Source: Bacillus thuringiensis
GTDB taxonomy: Bacteria > Bacillota > Bacilli > Bacillales > Bacillaceae_G
Direction of reading: 5' to 3'
NCBI RefSeq assembly: GCF_022095615.2
Contig: NZ_CP155559.1
Location: 3,841,501 to 3,905,500 of the forward strand
Length of the DNA: 64,000 bases
This document shows positions 52,694 to 61,056 of this stretch, piece by piece (positions within the stretch are counted from its first letter, which is position 1; each line of letters opens with the position of its first letter). The notes beneath the pieces were generated by a model, which saw only the letters and a list, made by a program, of their open reading frames with translations, searched no databases and had not been told where the DNA came from. Both the position numbers and the translations under genes were made by a program.

Positions 52694-52725
52694 AAAAAGC
52701 AAACTCTTTTACAAGTTTGCTTTTT
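52694..52725 (-). terminator. Terminator of the biotin operon
   Basis: Arms AAAAAGCAAACT and AGTTTGCTTTTT seven bases after bioB on the minus strand. Confidence 0.87.
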
Positions 52726-52732
52726 ATCTATC

Positions 52733-53731
52733 TTATAATGCACATTCTTCAATCTCAAACCCTAAATCTTCAATCATACCCCAGTCCGCAGTCGGCTCTT
52801 GCCCAGCTGTTGTTAAATAATCCCCGACAAAGATAGAGTTTGCTGCAAATAAACCGATTGGCTGTACAGAACGTAAATTGATTTCACGTCCCCCTGAAAT
52901 ACGAATTTCTTTCGTTGGGTTTACAAAACGCATCATCGCCAGCACTTTTAAACATTCTACCGGTGTTAATTCTTTTTGTCCTTCAAGCGGTGTACCCTTT
53001 ACAGCAACAAGGAAATTACATGGAATTGAATCTGCATCTATACGTTGTAATTCAAATGCAATTTCAGCACGCTCTTCTATTGTCTCCCCCATTCCAAAAA
53101 TCGCCCCAGAGCACGGTGAAATACCCGCTTGTTTCGCTTTTTGAACTGTATCAACACGATCATCATACGTATGAGTGGAGCAAATACTTTCGTAATTATT
53201 TGCATGTGTATTTAAGTTGTGGTTATAACGATGTACACCCGCTTCTGCTAAACGTCCTGCTTGATCTTCGTTTAAGAAACCTAAACAACAACAAATCTTC
53301 AAATCTGTCGTTTCACGAATCTCCTTCACTGCTCCAATTACGTGATTCACCTCTTTATCCGTTGGGCGACGACCAGATGCTACAATACAGTATGTACCCG
53401 CTTTACGGCGAATTGCTTCATGTGCTCCTTCTACAATCTTTTCCTGCGTTAGCCATGCATATTTATCAATCGGTGCCTCTGAAATAATAGACTGCGAACA
53501 ATATCCGCAATCTTCAGGACATAATCCAGATTTCGTATTAATAATCATATTTAATTTCACTTTCTTACCAAAGTGATGATGGCGAATGATGTAAGCTGCA
53601 TTCATAATTTCTAAAACTTCTGTCTCATCAGCTTCTAATATCGCTATTGCATCCTCTTTCGTAATCATTTTCTCTTCTACTACGTCATATGCAAGTTTTT
53701 TCCAATCCCTTTTTGTTTGTACTTGTTTCAT
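52733..53731 (-). CDS. bioB: Biotin synthase
   Basis: Radical-SAM enzyme that inserts sulfur into dethiobiotin, the last step of biotin synthesis. The SAM-cluster motif CPEDCGYCSQS contains the CxxxCxxC cysteines, and the second-cluster ligands include YNHNLNTHANNYESICSTHTYDDR and the conserved RISGGRE arginine. 332 residues. Last gene of bioA-bioD-bioF-bioH-bioC-bioB; it begins one base after bioC ends. Confidence 0.97.
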   Translation of the reverse strand: MKQVQTKRDWKKLAYDVVEEKMITKEDAIAILEADETEVLEIMNAAYIIRHHHFGKKVKLNMIINTKSGLCPEDCGYCSQSIISEAPIDKYAWLTQEKIVEGAHEAIRRKAGTYCIVASGRRPTDKEVNHVIGAVKEIRETTDLKICCCLGFLNEDQAGRLAEAGVHRYNHNLNTHANNYESICSTHTYDDRVDTVQKAKQAGISPCSGAIFGMGETIEERAEIAFELQRIDADSIPCNFLVAVKGTPLEGQKELTPVECLKVLAMMRFVNPTKEIRISGGREINLRSVQPIGLFAANSIFVGDYLTTAGQEPTADWGMIEDLGFEIEECAL

Positions 53732-53732
53732 T

Positions 53733-54542
53733 TCATCTCTTCCCCTCTTTTGTTATATGCATAAATAAAGCGTGATACGTCGCCATTATCCCTTCATTTT
53801 CCGTGAAGTCTCTTTCGTATATGCGAAGCATCGCACGAAAGAGTGAGGGACTTTGACAATAGGATTCTTCATTACTATTAGTCGCTCCTACTTTTCGAAT
53901 AGAGTGTAGAAACTCCCTAACTTCTGTAAACCTCTCTATGTAACATGTTTCAGAAACATGCACATCTCCTGTTTCTATTTCACATATATGGCGCAACTGA
54001 TTTTTCGAATAAAAACGTTGTCCAATCGATGTTTCATTTTGTATATTTTTTTCTTCTTTCGCCCGCTGGAACGAAGCATGCAATTCTTGAAATGTTTCAT
54101 GTCCAAACGTTGAAAAGAGTAATATCCCATCTATAGACAAATGATGAAATAAATTTCTTATCACTGGTTTTAAATCATTTAGCCATTGAAATGTGGCATT
54201 CGAAATAATGACATCATATGTTTCTTCTAGTCGTAATCTTTCGATATCCTCACAGTAAAACATTACATTTTTCACATTTTGTCTAGTTTTCGCAACCGCA
54301 ATCATACTTTCAGCAAAATCAATGGCTGTAATATGTGCTTTCGGAAATAGGTTTGATAATTGCTCTGTAACATATCCTGTCCCACATCCAAGTTCTAAAA
54401 TACGTATCGATGAATTTGCACTATATCGCCGATTCAATGTAGAAAGTAATGAATGTGCCATCTTTTTTTGTACATTTGCATATTGATCGTAGGATACAGC
54501 TGCCACGTTAAACCGTTTTTGTAGTAACGTTTTGTTGATCAT
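53733..54542 (-). CDS. bioC: Malonyl-ACP O-methyltransferase
   Basis: SAM-dependent methyltransferase that masks the malonyl carboxyl group so fatty-acid enzymes can build the pimelate chain. The SAM-binding motif LELGCGTGYVTEQLS is near residues 49-63, then IDFAESM and FQWLNDL. 269 residues; the start [19 protein letters not shown] is typical of BioC. It overlaps bioH by 35 bases. Confidence 0.95.
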   Translation of the reverse strand: MINKTLLQKRFNVAAVSYDQYANVQKKMAHSLLSTLNRRYSANSSIRILELGCGTGYVTEQLSNLFPKAHITAIDFAESMIAVAKTRQNVKNVMFYCEDIERLRLEETYDVIISNATFQWLNDLKPVIRNLFHHLSIDGILLFSTFGHETFQELHASFQRAKEEKNIQNETSIGQRFYSKNQLRHICEIETGDVHVSETCYIERFTEVREFLHSIRKVGATNSNEESYCQSPSLFRAMLRIYERDFTENEGIMATYHALFMHITKEGKR

Positions 54543-55248
54543 GTCGTATCCCCTCTACAAATTGAATTATCTCATTTCCGCAATATTCGAAATTCGTTAC
54601 GCATAATGCGTGTCCAGCCTCACTTACTACCTTGAGCGTGGCAGTCTCATTCTCAGCTATACTACGCGCTGCAGACAATGGACATATTACATCCTGCTCT
54701 CCATGAATAAGTAGGATAGGGACTTTAATTTCTTTCAGTTCTTCTCTCATATCTGCTTCTATTAAATACTCCAAACCTAATTGCAAAGACTGAATAGAAT
54801 CGCCTTTAAAACGCTTTACAATGTCTGCAAAACTTTTATTCTCTTTCAGCTCATCTTTCGTAAACATATTTTCATAAAACCGCTTGAGCGTATCTTCTTT
54901 CTTTCTCGCTAAATTCTTTTTCAGCCGTTCTACATGCAAAACATTCCATCCACTCGTATAGTCGCTCGTATTTGTAAATTTAGCAGTGCCACCAATTAAT
55001 ACGATACCTTTCGCCTTAATCTTTTTATGAGCTTGAACTGCCGCTAACGCTCCTAGTGACCATCCAACTAAAATTACATTTTCATCCTTTGCTACATCTA
55101 TTATTCGCCCCGCAAATTCACTTTGTTCTTTCACGTTACGCCAATCAATGCATTGAACAGGATATTCTTTAAAATGCGGAAGTACTAAATCCCAAATATT
55201 TTCTTCCATTCCCCATCCAGGGATAAAAATAATCTTCAGCTCTTTCAT
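54508..55248 (-). CDS. bioH: BioH-type pimeloyl-ACP methyl ester esterase
   Basis: Alpha/beta hydrolase that removes the methyl group at the end of pimeloyl-ACP synthesis. [19 protein letters not shown] at the start, nucleophile elbow GWSLGALAA (Ser near residue 83), acid in HGEQDVICP and the final EAGHAL histidine. 246 residues. Its place between bioF and bioC makes the biotin role likely, though hydrolase sequence alone would not prove it. The ATG shares four bases with the bioF stop. Confidence 0.88.
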   Translation of the reverse strand: MKELKIIFIPGWGMEENIWDLVLPHFKEYPVQCIDWRNVKEQSEFAGRIIDVAKDENVILVGWSLGALAAVQAHKKIKAKGIVLIGGTAKFTNTSDYTSGWNVLHVERLKKNLARKKEDTLKRFYENMFTKDELKENKSFADIVKRFKGDSIQSLQLGLEYLIEADMREELKEIKVPILLIHGEQDVICPLSAARSIAENETATLKVVSEAGHALCVTNFEYCGNEIIQFVEGIRHDQQNVTTKTV

Positions 55249-56432
55249 ACGAAAAGCTCCTCTTCTTTCGCAATGTGGATAATTTGGTCAATAGCCCATT
55301 TCAAATCAGCTATTGTATGTTGCGATGTAACTGCAAAGCGAATTCGAGAACTATTGATCGGTACAGTTGGCGGACGAATTGCAATAGCTGCAATACCTGC
55401 CTCTTGTAACCTTTTACTAAACCGTAAAGCTGTTTCATTTGAACCGACCACAATCGGTACAATATGAGTTGAGCTATTCCCAATATCAAAACCAGCTTCT
55501 CGTAAATGGTTTCTGAAATAAGCTCCATTCTCTATAAGTCTCTCTCTTCTTTCATTATCTTCTTTCACAATCTCAATTGCTTTTTGTACCGCTCCTAAAG
55601 TCCCTGGTGGTAAAGCAGTAGTAAAAATAAAGCTTCTCATCATATTTTGTAAATACTCAATATAAATTGCATCACCTGTCAAATACGCACCATAACACCC
55701 TAAAGCCTTGCTAAACGTCCCCATATGTATATCAATTTTTTGAGCAAGATTTTTTTCTATATGAGATAATCCAGCTCCGCCGATTCCATATATTCCACTC
55801 GCATGCGCTTCATCAACTATAATGATTGCCCCGTATTTCTCTTTTAGTTGCACTAACTCCCTCAAATACGCAGTATCACCATCCATACTAAAAACAGTAT
55901 CAGTTACAATTAATTTCCGCTTTTCAGGAGATGCTGTTTTCAACAGCTTCTCTAAATGCTCCAAATCATTATGCCGATATCTTTTATGCTCTGCTCCGCT
56001 TAATATAATTCCATCAACGATGCTTGCATGATTTAATTTGTCACTAAACACAATATCGTGACGACAGGCTAATGAAGAAATCACTCCAACATTTGCCGTA
56101 TATCCACTATTTACAACTAAGGCTTTTTCGGTGCCTTTCCAATCGCATATACTTCTCTCAGTCTCTTCATACAGTGAATAATTTCCTACAACGAGCCTCG
56201 ATGCTGTCGCCCCAGTTCCATATTTTCTTGTGCATGCTATAGCAGCTTCTTTTAATCTCTCATCTCCAGCTAACCCTAGATAATTATTTGAAGCTAAATT
56301 TAGCATCCTTTTTTCATCTCGAATAAGCCATGTCTCTTCAGCTTGTTCTGTGACATACAAATTGCGATACTGCCCTTGTTCATTTAATTGTTGCAATTTA
56401 GATTGAAGATGTGTGCGCCACGTTTGATTCAT
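55245..56432 (-). CDS. bioF: 8-amino-7-oxononanoate synthase
   Basis: PLP enzyme that joins pimeloyl-ACP and alanine. The PLP lysine is in [13 protein letters not shown]; other motifs are [26 protein letters not shown] and [11 protein letters not shown]. 395 residues. The start ATG lies 35 bases inside the end of bioD, with a GAGGAGTTC site before it. Confidence 0.96.
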   Translation of the reverse strand: MNQTWRTHLQSKLQQLNEQGQYRNLYVTEQAEETWLIRDEKRMLNLASNNYLGLAGDERLKEAAIACTRKYGTGATASRLVVGNYSLYEETERSICDWKGTEKALVVNSGYTANVGVISSLACRHDIVFSDKLNHASIVDGIILSGAEHKRYRHNDLEHLEKLLKTASPEKRKLIVTDTVFSMDGDTAYLRELVQLKEKYGAIIIVDEAHASGIYGIGGAGLSHIEKNLAQKIDIHMGTFSKALGCYGAYLTGDAIYIEYLQNMMRSFIFTTALPPGTLGAVQKAIEIVKEDNERRERLIENGAYFRNHLREAGFDIGNSSTHIVPIVVGSNETALRFSKRLQEAGIAAIAIRPPTVPINSSRIRFAVTSQHTIADLKWAIDQIIHIAKEEELFV

Positions 56433-57126
56433 TTCGGATGAACTCCTCTAATTTTGAAATCATTATATACTCTTTTGCAGATTCCAAGACTTCTTCTTTT
56501 GTAAACTCACCTTCAAAGAATGGTAATAAACCTAAAACCGGTACCCCACTTAACTCTTCAATCATTTCTTTATTTTCTTGTACTCTTTCCATTTCACATT
56601 CTTTGCAGCCGGATAAAATTACACCTGCTACTGTTAAGCCATGTGCCTTCGCATAAGCAATCGTTAAAACTGTATGATTTACAGTTCCTAATGTAGGGCG
56701 TGCGACTATAATAAGAGGAAGCTGTAATTCTTTTGCGAAATCAATTACTAAAGCGTCTTCTGTATATGGAACAGCCAGTCCACCTGCTCCTTCTACAAAT
56801 AGGCTATTAAACTCTTTCAATTGTTCATTATAGTGACCCATAATGTCCTTTACATGTACTACTCTTCCAGCTCTTTTCATGGCAAGCCTCGGAGCAAGAG
56901 GCTCTTCAATAGAATAAGGACAAATTTCATCTTCTTTTGTCGGTACACCCGATAATGCTTTTAACCTTGCTGCATCTCCCTCTGGATTTGATGCAACATG
57001 TCCACTTTGCAACGGTTTATATACCCCTATGTTATATCCCAATTCTCTAAATACACCCGCTAATGCACCGGCAACTACAGTTTTCCCCACTTCAGTATCC
57101 GTTGCTGTTACAAAAAAACCGTTCAT
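56398..57126 (-). CDS. bioD: Dethiobiotin synthetase
   Basis: ATP-dependent carboxylase that closes the ureido ring. P-loop [16 protein letters not shown] at residues 7-22, substrate loop KPLQSG, and [11 protein letters not shown]. 242 residues. Its ATG abuts the bioA stop (shared base) and its end overlaps bioF. Confidence 0.96.
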   Translation of the reverse strand: MNGFFVTATDTEVGKTVVAGALAGVFRELGYNIGVYKPLQSGHVASNPEGDAARLKALSGVPTKEDEICPYSIEEPLAPRLAMKRAGRVVHVKDIMGHYNEQLKEFNSLFVEGAGGLAVPYTEDALVIDFAKELQLPLIIVARPTLGTVNHTVLTIAYAKAHGLTVAGVILSGCKECEMERVQENKEMIEELSGVPVLGLLPFFEGEFTKEEVLESAKEYIMISKLEEFIRNESNVAHTSSI

Positions 57127-58514
57127 TATTCTCCCTCCGTAACATCCGAGATTGCTTTATACAAAATACGTAACATATCATCAATCTCATCCATTGTAGA
57201 AGCAAGAGGAGGCATAAATACAATCGTATTACCGAGCGGTCGCAAGATCATGCCTAGCTCTCTTGAGCGTTTACATACTTGAACACCGACTCTCTCTGTC
57301 CATTCAAACGCTTCTTTCGTTTCCTTATTCTTCACAAGTTCAATTCCAACCATTAACCCGCACTGACGAATATCCCCTACATGTTTATATGCAAAGAGCG
57401 ATTCTAATTGCGTCGCCACATATTCTGTTTTACGTGCCACTTCTTCTATTAAATTTGTTTTCTCGTATAGCTCTAGATTCGCGATGGCTACCGCACACCC
57501 TAACGGATTCCCTGTATAACTATGACCGTGGAAAAACGTTTTTTGTTCTTTATAGTCGCCTAAAAAGGCATTATAAATTTCATCTGTCGTTACGGTGATT
57601 GCAACGGGTAAATATCCACCTGTTAAACCTTTTCCGGCTGTTAAAATGTCCGGCGTTACATTTTCATGTTCACATGCAAACATTTTTCCGGTACGCCCAA
57701 ATCCAGTCGCTACCTCATCTGTAATAAATAAAACGTTATATTTTGTACATAAATTACGTAGCCCTCTTAAGTATCCTTTTGGCATTGTAATCATACCGCC
57801 AGCACCTTGCATTAAAGGTTCTACAATAATCGCCGCAATTTCTTCATGTTTGTCTTTCAGCAGCTCTTCCATTTCTTCTAAATGTTTTTTTACAATTTCC
57901 TCCTTATTATTTCCATAAGGAGAACGATATGTATATGGATAAGGCATTTTAATTGCTTCAAATAAAAGTGAACTATACACTTGGTGAAACAAGTCTATTG
58001 CTCCTACTGAAACAGCTCCAATTGTATCACCATGATACGCTTCTTTTAATGTAACAAATCTTTGTTTCTTCGGTTTTCCCTTATGCTGCCAATATTGAAA
58101 GGCCATCTTAATTGCAATTTCAACGGCGCTAGAACCAGAATCTGAATAGAATACTTTCTTCAAACCTTCTGGTACAACTTCAATTATTTTTTCTGCTAAT
58201 AAAATAGATGGAACGTTAGCAAGCCCTAGCATAGTAGAATGGGCAATTTTATTTAATTGCTCACCAATTGCCTCATCTAATTCTGGTACTTGATGCCCAT
58301 GAACATTTAACCAAATAGACGAAACACCATCCCAATATTCATTTCCATTTACATCGTATAACTTTCTTCCCTCTCCGCGTTCAATAATGACAGGATCTTC
58401 TTCTAAATAATCCTTCATTTGTGTAAATGGATGCCATACATAGGCTTTATTTTTTTCCAATAACTCTTCATATGTATAAGACGGTTTTTCAGTCGTATTT
58501 CTACTAAAAGTCAC
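57126..58514 (-). CDS. bioA: Adenosylmethionine-8-amino-7-oxononanoate transaminase
   Basis: PLP aminotransferase that makes 7,8-diaminopelargonate using S-adenosylmethionine as donor. [14 protein letters not shown] holds the PLP-binding aspartate and [14 protein letters not shown] the lysine; [15 protein letters not shown] binds the phosphate. The GTG at 58512-58514 follows AGGGGTGA, giving 462 residues. First gene of the operon; the BirA operator lies directly upstream. Confidence 0.95.
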   Translation of the reverse strand: MTFSRNTTEKPSYTYEELLEKNKAYVWHPFTQMKDYLEEDPVIIERGEGRKLYDVNGNEYWDGVSSIWLNVHGHQVPELDEAIGEQLNKIAHSTMLGLANVPSILLAEKIIEVVPEGLKKVFYSDSGSSAVEIAIKMAFQYWQHKGKPKKQRFVTLKEAYHGDTIGAVSVGAIDLFHQVYSSLLFEAIKMPYPYTYRSPYGNNKEEIVKKHLEEMEELLKDKHEEIAAIIVEPLMQGAGGMITMPKGYLRGLRNLCTKYNVLFITDEVATGFGRTGKMFACEHENVTPDILTAGKGLTGGYLPVAITVTTDEIYNAFLGDYKEQKTFFHGHSYTGNPLGCAVAIANLELYEKTNLIEEVARKTEYVATQLESLFAYKHVGDIRQCGLMVGIELVKNKETKEAFEWTERVGVQVCKRSRELGMILRPLGNTIVFMPPLASTMDEIDDMLRILYKAISDVTEGE

Positions 58515-58526
58515 AATTGTCACCCC

Positions 58527-58561
58527 TAATGTTAACTAGTTTATAAATATAGTTAACATTA
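58527..58561 (-). promoter_or_regulatory. BirA operator of the biotin operon
   Basis: A perfect palindrome with 12-bp arms TAATGTTAACTA and TAGTTAACATTA, 11 bases apart. It contains TGTTAAC-N15-GTTAACA, the recognised Bacillus BirA box. On the minus strand a perfect TTGACA at 58574-58579 would be the -35, so the operator covers the -10 and the transcription start. Biotin-loaded BirA should repress all six genes. Confidence 0.9.
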
Positions 58562-58609
58562 AATCTAAATGACTGTCAATTATTTTTAAATCAAATAGTT
58601 CTTAAAAAA

Positions 58610-58637
58610 GAACAACTTATCATACGATAAGTTGTTC
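58610..58637 (-). terminator. Terminator of the second secreted repeat-protein gene
   Basis: Arms GAACAACTTATC and GATAAGTTGTTC around ATAC; on the minus strand TTTTTT follows. It insulates the biotin promoter. Confidence 0.85.
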
Positions 58638-58993
58638 TACTTTCCATGTTGTATTTTTCCGATTTCTAAAATAATCTCTTCATCTTTTTTTCCTTCTGTA
58701 TCAATTCCAAGTTGTTTCGCATGTTCAATTAATAGATCATGGCGCTTCTCAAATCTTGCGGTATTTACTTCTTTCGTAACCTCTTCTTTCGTTTTCCCTT
58801 CAATAGAAACTCCTAGTTTCTCAGCTGCTTTTTCCATCGACTTCTTCTCTTCAGCTTCTTTCACTTTCTTCACTTCTGACTGCTGTATTTGCTTTTGTTT
58901 CGCCTGCTCGGATTCAGCTGCAAAAGCTGTGTAAATTCCAGCACTTCCGCCAATGACTAGTAAGGTGGTAAAAAGAATTATTTTTTTCTTCAC
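58637..58993 (-). CDS. Small secreted repeat protein, paralogue of 52231-52551
   Basis: 118-residue secreted protein of no recognised family. GTG start at 58991-58993 after AAAGGGGAGG; signal peptide about 1-26 (cleavage after AFAAE). Then a charged helical region and two copies of a 20-residue motif, AEKLGVSIEGKTKEEVTKEV at 57-76 and AKQLGIDTEGKKDEEIILEI at 92-111, 35 residues apart. The same layout occurs in the protein at 52231-52551. It is divergent from the T-box leader. Function unknown; no enzymatic motif is visible. Confidence 0.75.
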   Translation of the reverse strand: MKKKIILFTTLLVIGGSAGIYTAFAAESEQAKQKQIQQSEVKKVKEAEEKKSMEKAAEKLGVSIEGKTKEEVTKEVNTARFEKRHDLLIEHAKQLGIDTEGKKDEEIILEIGKIQHGK

Positions 58994-59088
58994 TCTTTCC
59001 TCCCCTTTCAAATTCATTATAACGTACAAATTTAGAACATTAAAAACATTTAACCTTTATTTCCCTAAAAAAATATTGAATATTTTTA

Positions 59089-59116
59089 TTGACATATAAG
59101 ATGAAAATGTGATAAA
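59089..59116 (+). promoter_or_regulatory. Promoter of the T-box leader
   Basis: Perfect TTGACA at 59089-59094 and GATAAA at 59111-59116 with 16 bases between, with a TG just before the -10. Confidence 0.6.
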
Positions 59117-59132
59117 AATTTAACTAACATCA

Positions 59133-59376
59133 TATGAATCGGCATTGATAGGATTTAGTAGTATTTCGATTTCTGATTTCAGAGAGCTGGTGGTCGGTGC
59201 GAACCAGTACAGAGCGAATTATGAATTACCCCCTGGAGCTTCTTTTGCGAAACGTAAGGAGTAGTGAAAGACGGTTATAGACCGTTATATCTAAAGAGTG
59301 GTGAAACGACACTGTTTCACAATTTAGGGTGGTACCGCGATTTTTTCGTCCCTGCATATATTGCAGGGGCGTTTTT
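59133..59376 (+). ncRNA. T-box leader RNA
   Basis: tRNA-sensing leader of an amino-acid gene. Stem I includes the AGTAGTA region near 59157 and the apical GCTGGTGGTCGGTGCGAACC block at 59186-59205. The Stem III hairpin GTGAAAC/GTTTCAC is at 59301-59319, the T-box AGGGTGGTACCGCG at 59326-59339, and a terminator CGTCCCTGCA/TGCAGGGGCG at 59347-59371 with a T run. The specifier is in GAATTATGAATTACC (59216-59230); TAT (Tyr) and ATG (Met) are the best candidates, and I cannot decide between them by eye. It precedes an NhaC transporter. Confidence 0.92.
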
Positions 59377-59419
59377 ATTTTATTAGCGCATATCATACGA
59401 CCCTTTATTTTGTGATACA

Positions 59420-59490
59420 TTCCTTTCACAAGCTAGGGTGGTACCGCGATTTCTTCGTCCCTGCATAATTATATGCAGGGACGTTTTTTT
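59420..59490 (+). ncRNA. Second T-box module without Stem I
   Basis: A second AGGGTGGTACCGCG at 59435-59448 is followed by TTCTTCGTCCCTGCATA and a terminator (59456-59483) with seven Ts. A hairpin TTGTGA/TCACAA just before it corresponds to Stem III. Nothing in the 50 bases after the first terminator resembles Stem I. This is a partial duplication of the antiterminator/terminator part of the first leader, 109 bases downstream. Confidence 0.85.
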
Positions 59491-59633
59491 ATCCAATCAT
59501 TTCCGTATCATATTGAAAGACCAACAATTACCGGTAATTTGTCACAAAATTCTAAATTTTAGAAGGAAATAAACAATATTGGCGAATTTTATATAAAAAA
59601 GAGCTATTTTAAATTATTTAGGAGGGGAAAACA

Positions 59634-61007
59634 ATGGTTTCAAAAATCGAATCTGTTCTTTTAACATTATTTATCTTTTTCTGTATTGGCTTTAGTGTTA
59701 TTCAATTAGAAGTTTCACCACACATCCCAATTTTATTTGGTATCGTCCTTTTATTAGCATTTGGATTTATGAAAAAAATCTCTTGGTCTACTATGGAAAA
59801 AGGGATGATCAGTAGTATTTCAGCTGGTATTCCATCTATTTTTATTTTCTTGCTTGTAGGCGTATTAATTAGTGTTTGGATTGCTGCTGGAACAATTCCA
59901 ACTTTAATGGTATACGGCTTCCAGCTTGTATCTCCAAAAATTTTCGTTCCAACTGTTTTTGTTGTTTGTGCAATTGTTGGAACAAGTATCGGTAGTGCCT
60001 TTACAACTGCCGCAACTGTAGGACTTGCCTTTATGGGCATGGGTAGTGCTCTCGGATACGATCCGGCTCTAATCGCTGGTGCAATTATTTCTGGTGCATT
60101 CTTTGGAGATAAAATGTCTCCTTTATCTGATACGACAAACTTAGCTCCTGCTGTAACAGGTGTAGATTTATTTGAGCATATTCGTAACATGCTTTGGACA
60201 ACAGTTCCAGCCTTCATTATTGCTTTTATCGCATTTTTCATTTTAGGAGGCGGTACTAGTGGAGACGTTGACTTCACAAACTTTATTAGCACATTAGAAA
60301 AAAATACAACGATTTCTATCGTAACACTTATTCCAATTTTATTACTGTTCCTATTTGCATTTAAAAAAGTTCCAGCAGTTCCAACATTGCTTGCAGGAAT
60401 TGTGGTAGGAATTATTATTCTCTTTATTTTTAAACCTAGCACGTCTTTAGCTGATTTAATGAAAATTATGCAAGACGGTTACGTTTCTAAAACTGGTATA
60501 AAAGACATTGATAGCTTACTATCTCGCGGTGGTCTACAAAGTATGATGATGTCGATTGCCCTTATTTTCCTAGCTCTTTGTATGGGAGGTTTATTACAAG
60601 GAATGGGTATTATCACGCAGCTGATGAACATCATCTCTAGCTTTGTAAAAAATAGCACACGCTTAATTATTTCTACTGCGTCAACGGCAATTGGTGTAAA
60701 CTTCTTACTTGGTGAGCAATACTTATCCATCGTTTTAACAGGACAAGCATTTGCTAATAAATACGATGAAGTCGGTTTGGAACGTCGTAATTTATCACGC
60801 GTATTAGAAGATGCAGGTACAGTTATTAACCCGCTCGTACCATGGGGAGTAAGTGGTGTATTCTTATCAAACGTCCTTGGCGTCCCGACATTTGATTACC
60901 TTCCATTCGCAATTTTCTGTTTAGCTTGCCCAATCTTAACAATTATTGTTGGTTTCACTGGATTTGGCCTTTCATGGAAGAAAGAAAAAGCAGTAACAAT
61001 TTCATAA
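59634..61007 (+). CDS. NhaC-family transporter under T-box control
   Basis: Polytopic membrane protein of 457 residues and about 12 helices, in the NhaC group of the ion-transporter superfamily. Typical segments: ALIAGAIISGAFFGDKMSPLSDTTNLAPAV and VINPLVPWGVSGVFLSNVLG. NhaC relatives include sodium-proton antiporters and amino-acid transporters; the T-box leader argues strongly for uptake of an amino acid, perhaps tyrosine or methionine. Start ATG after TTAGGAGGGG. Single gene with terminator. Confidence 0.9.
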   Translation: MVSKIESVLLTLFIFFCIGFSVIQLEVSPHIPILFGIVLLLAFGFMKKISWSTMEKGMISSISAGIPSIFIFLLVGVLISVWIAAGTIPTLMVYGFQLVSPKIFVPTVFVVCAIVGTSIGSAFTTAATVGLAFMGMGSALGYDPALIAGAIISGAFFGDKMSPLSDTTNLAPAVTGVDLFEHIRNMLWTTVPAFIIAFIAFFILGGGTSGDVDFTNFISTLEKNTTISIVTLIPILLLFLFAFKKVPAVPTLLAGIVVGIIILFIFKPSTSLADLMKIMQDGYVSKTGIKDIDSLLSRGGLQSMMMSIALIFLALCMGGLLQGMGIITQLMNIISSFVKNSTRLIISTASTAIGVNFLLGEQYLSIVLTGQAFANKYDEVGLERRNLSRVLEDAGTVINPLVPWGVSGVFLSNVLGVPTFDYLPFAIFCLACPILTIIVGFTGFGLSWKKEKAVTIS

Positions 61008-61013
61008 TATACT

Positions 61014-61045
61014 AAAAAGGATTACCTGAATCGGTAATCCTTTTT
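61014..61045. terminator. Bidirectional terminator after the NhaC gene
   Basis: Arms AAAAAGGATTACC and GGTAATCCTTTTT. Confidence 0.88.
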
Positions 61046-61056
61046 ATATTTCTCGA

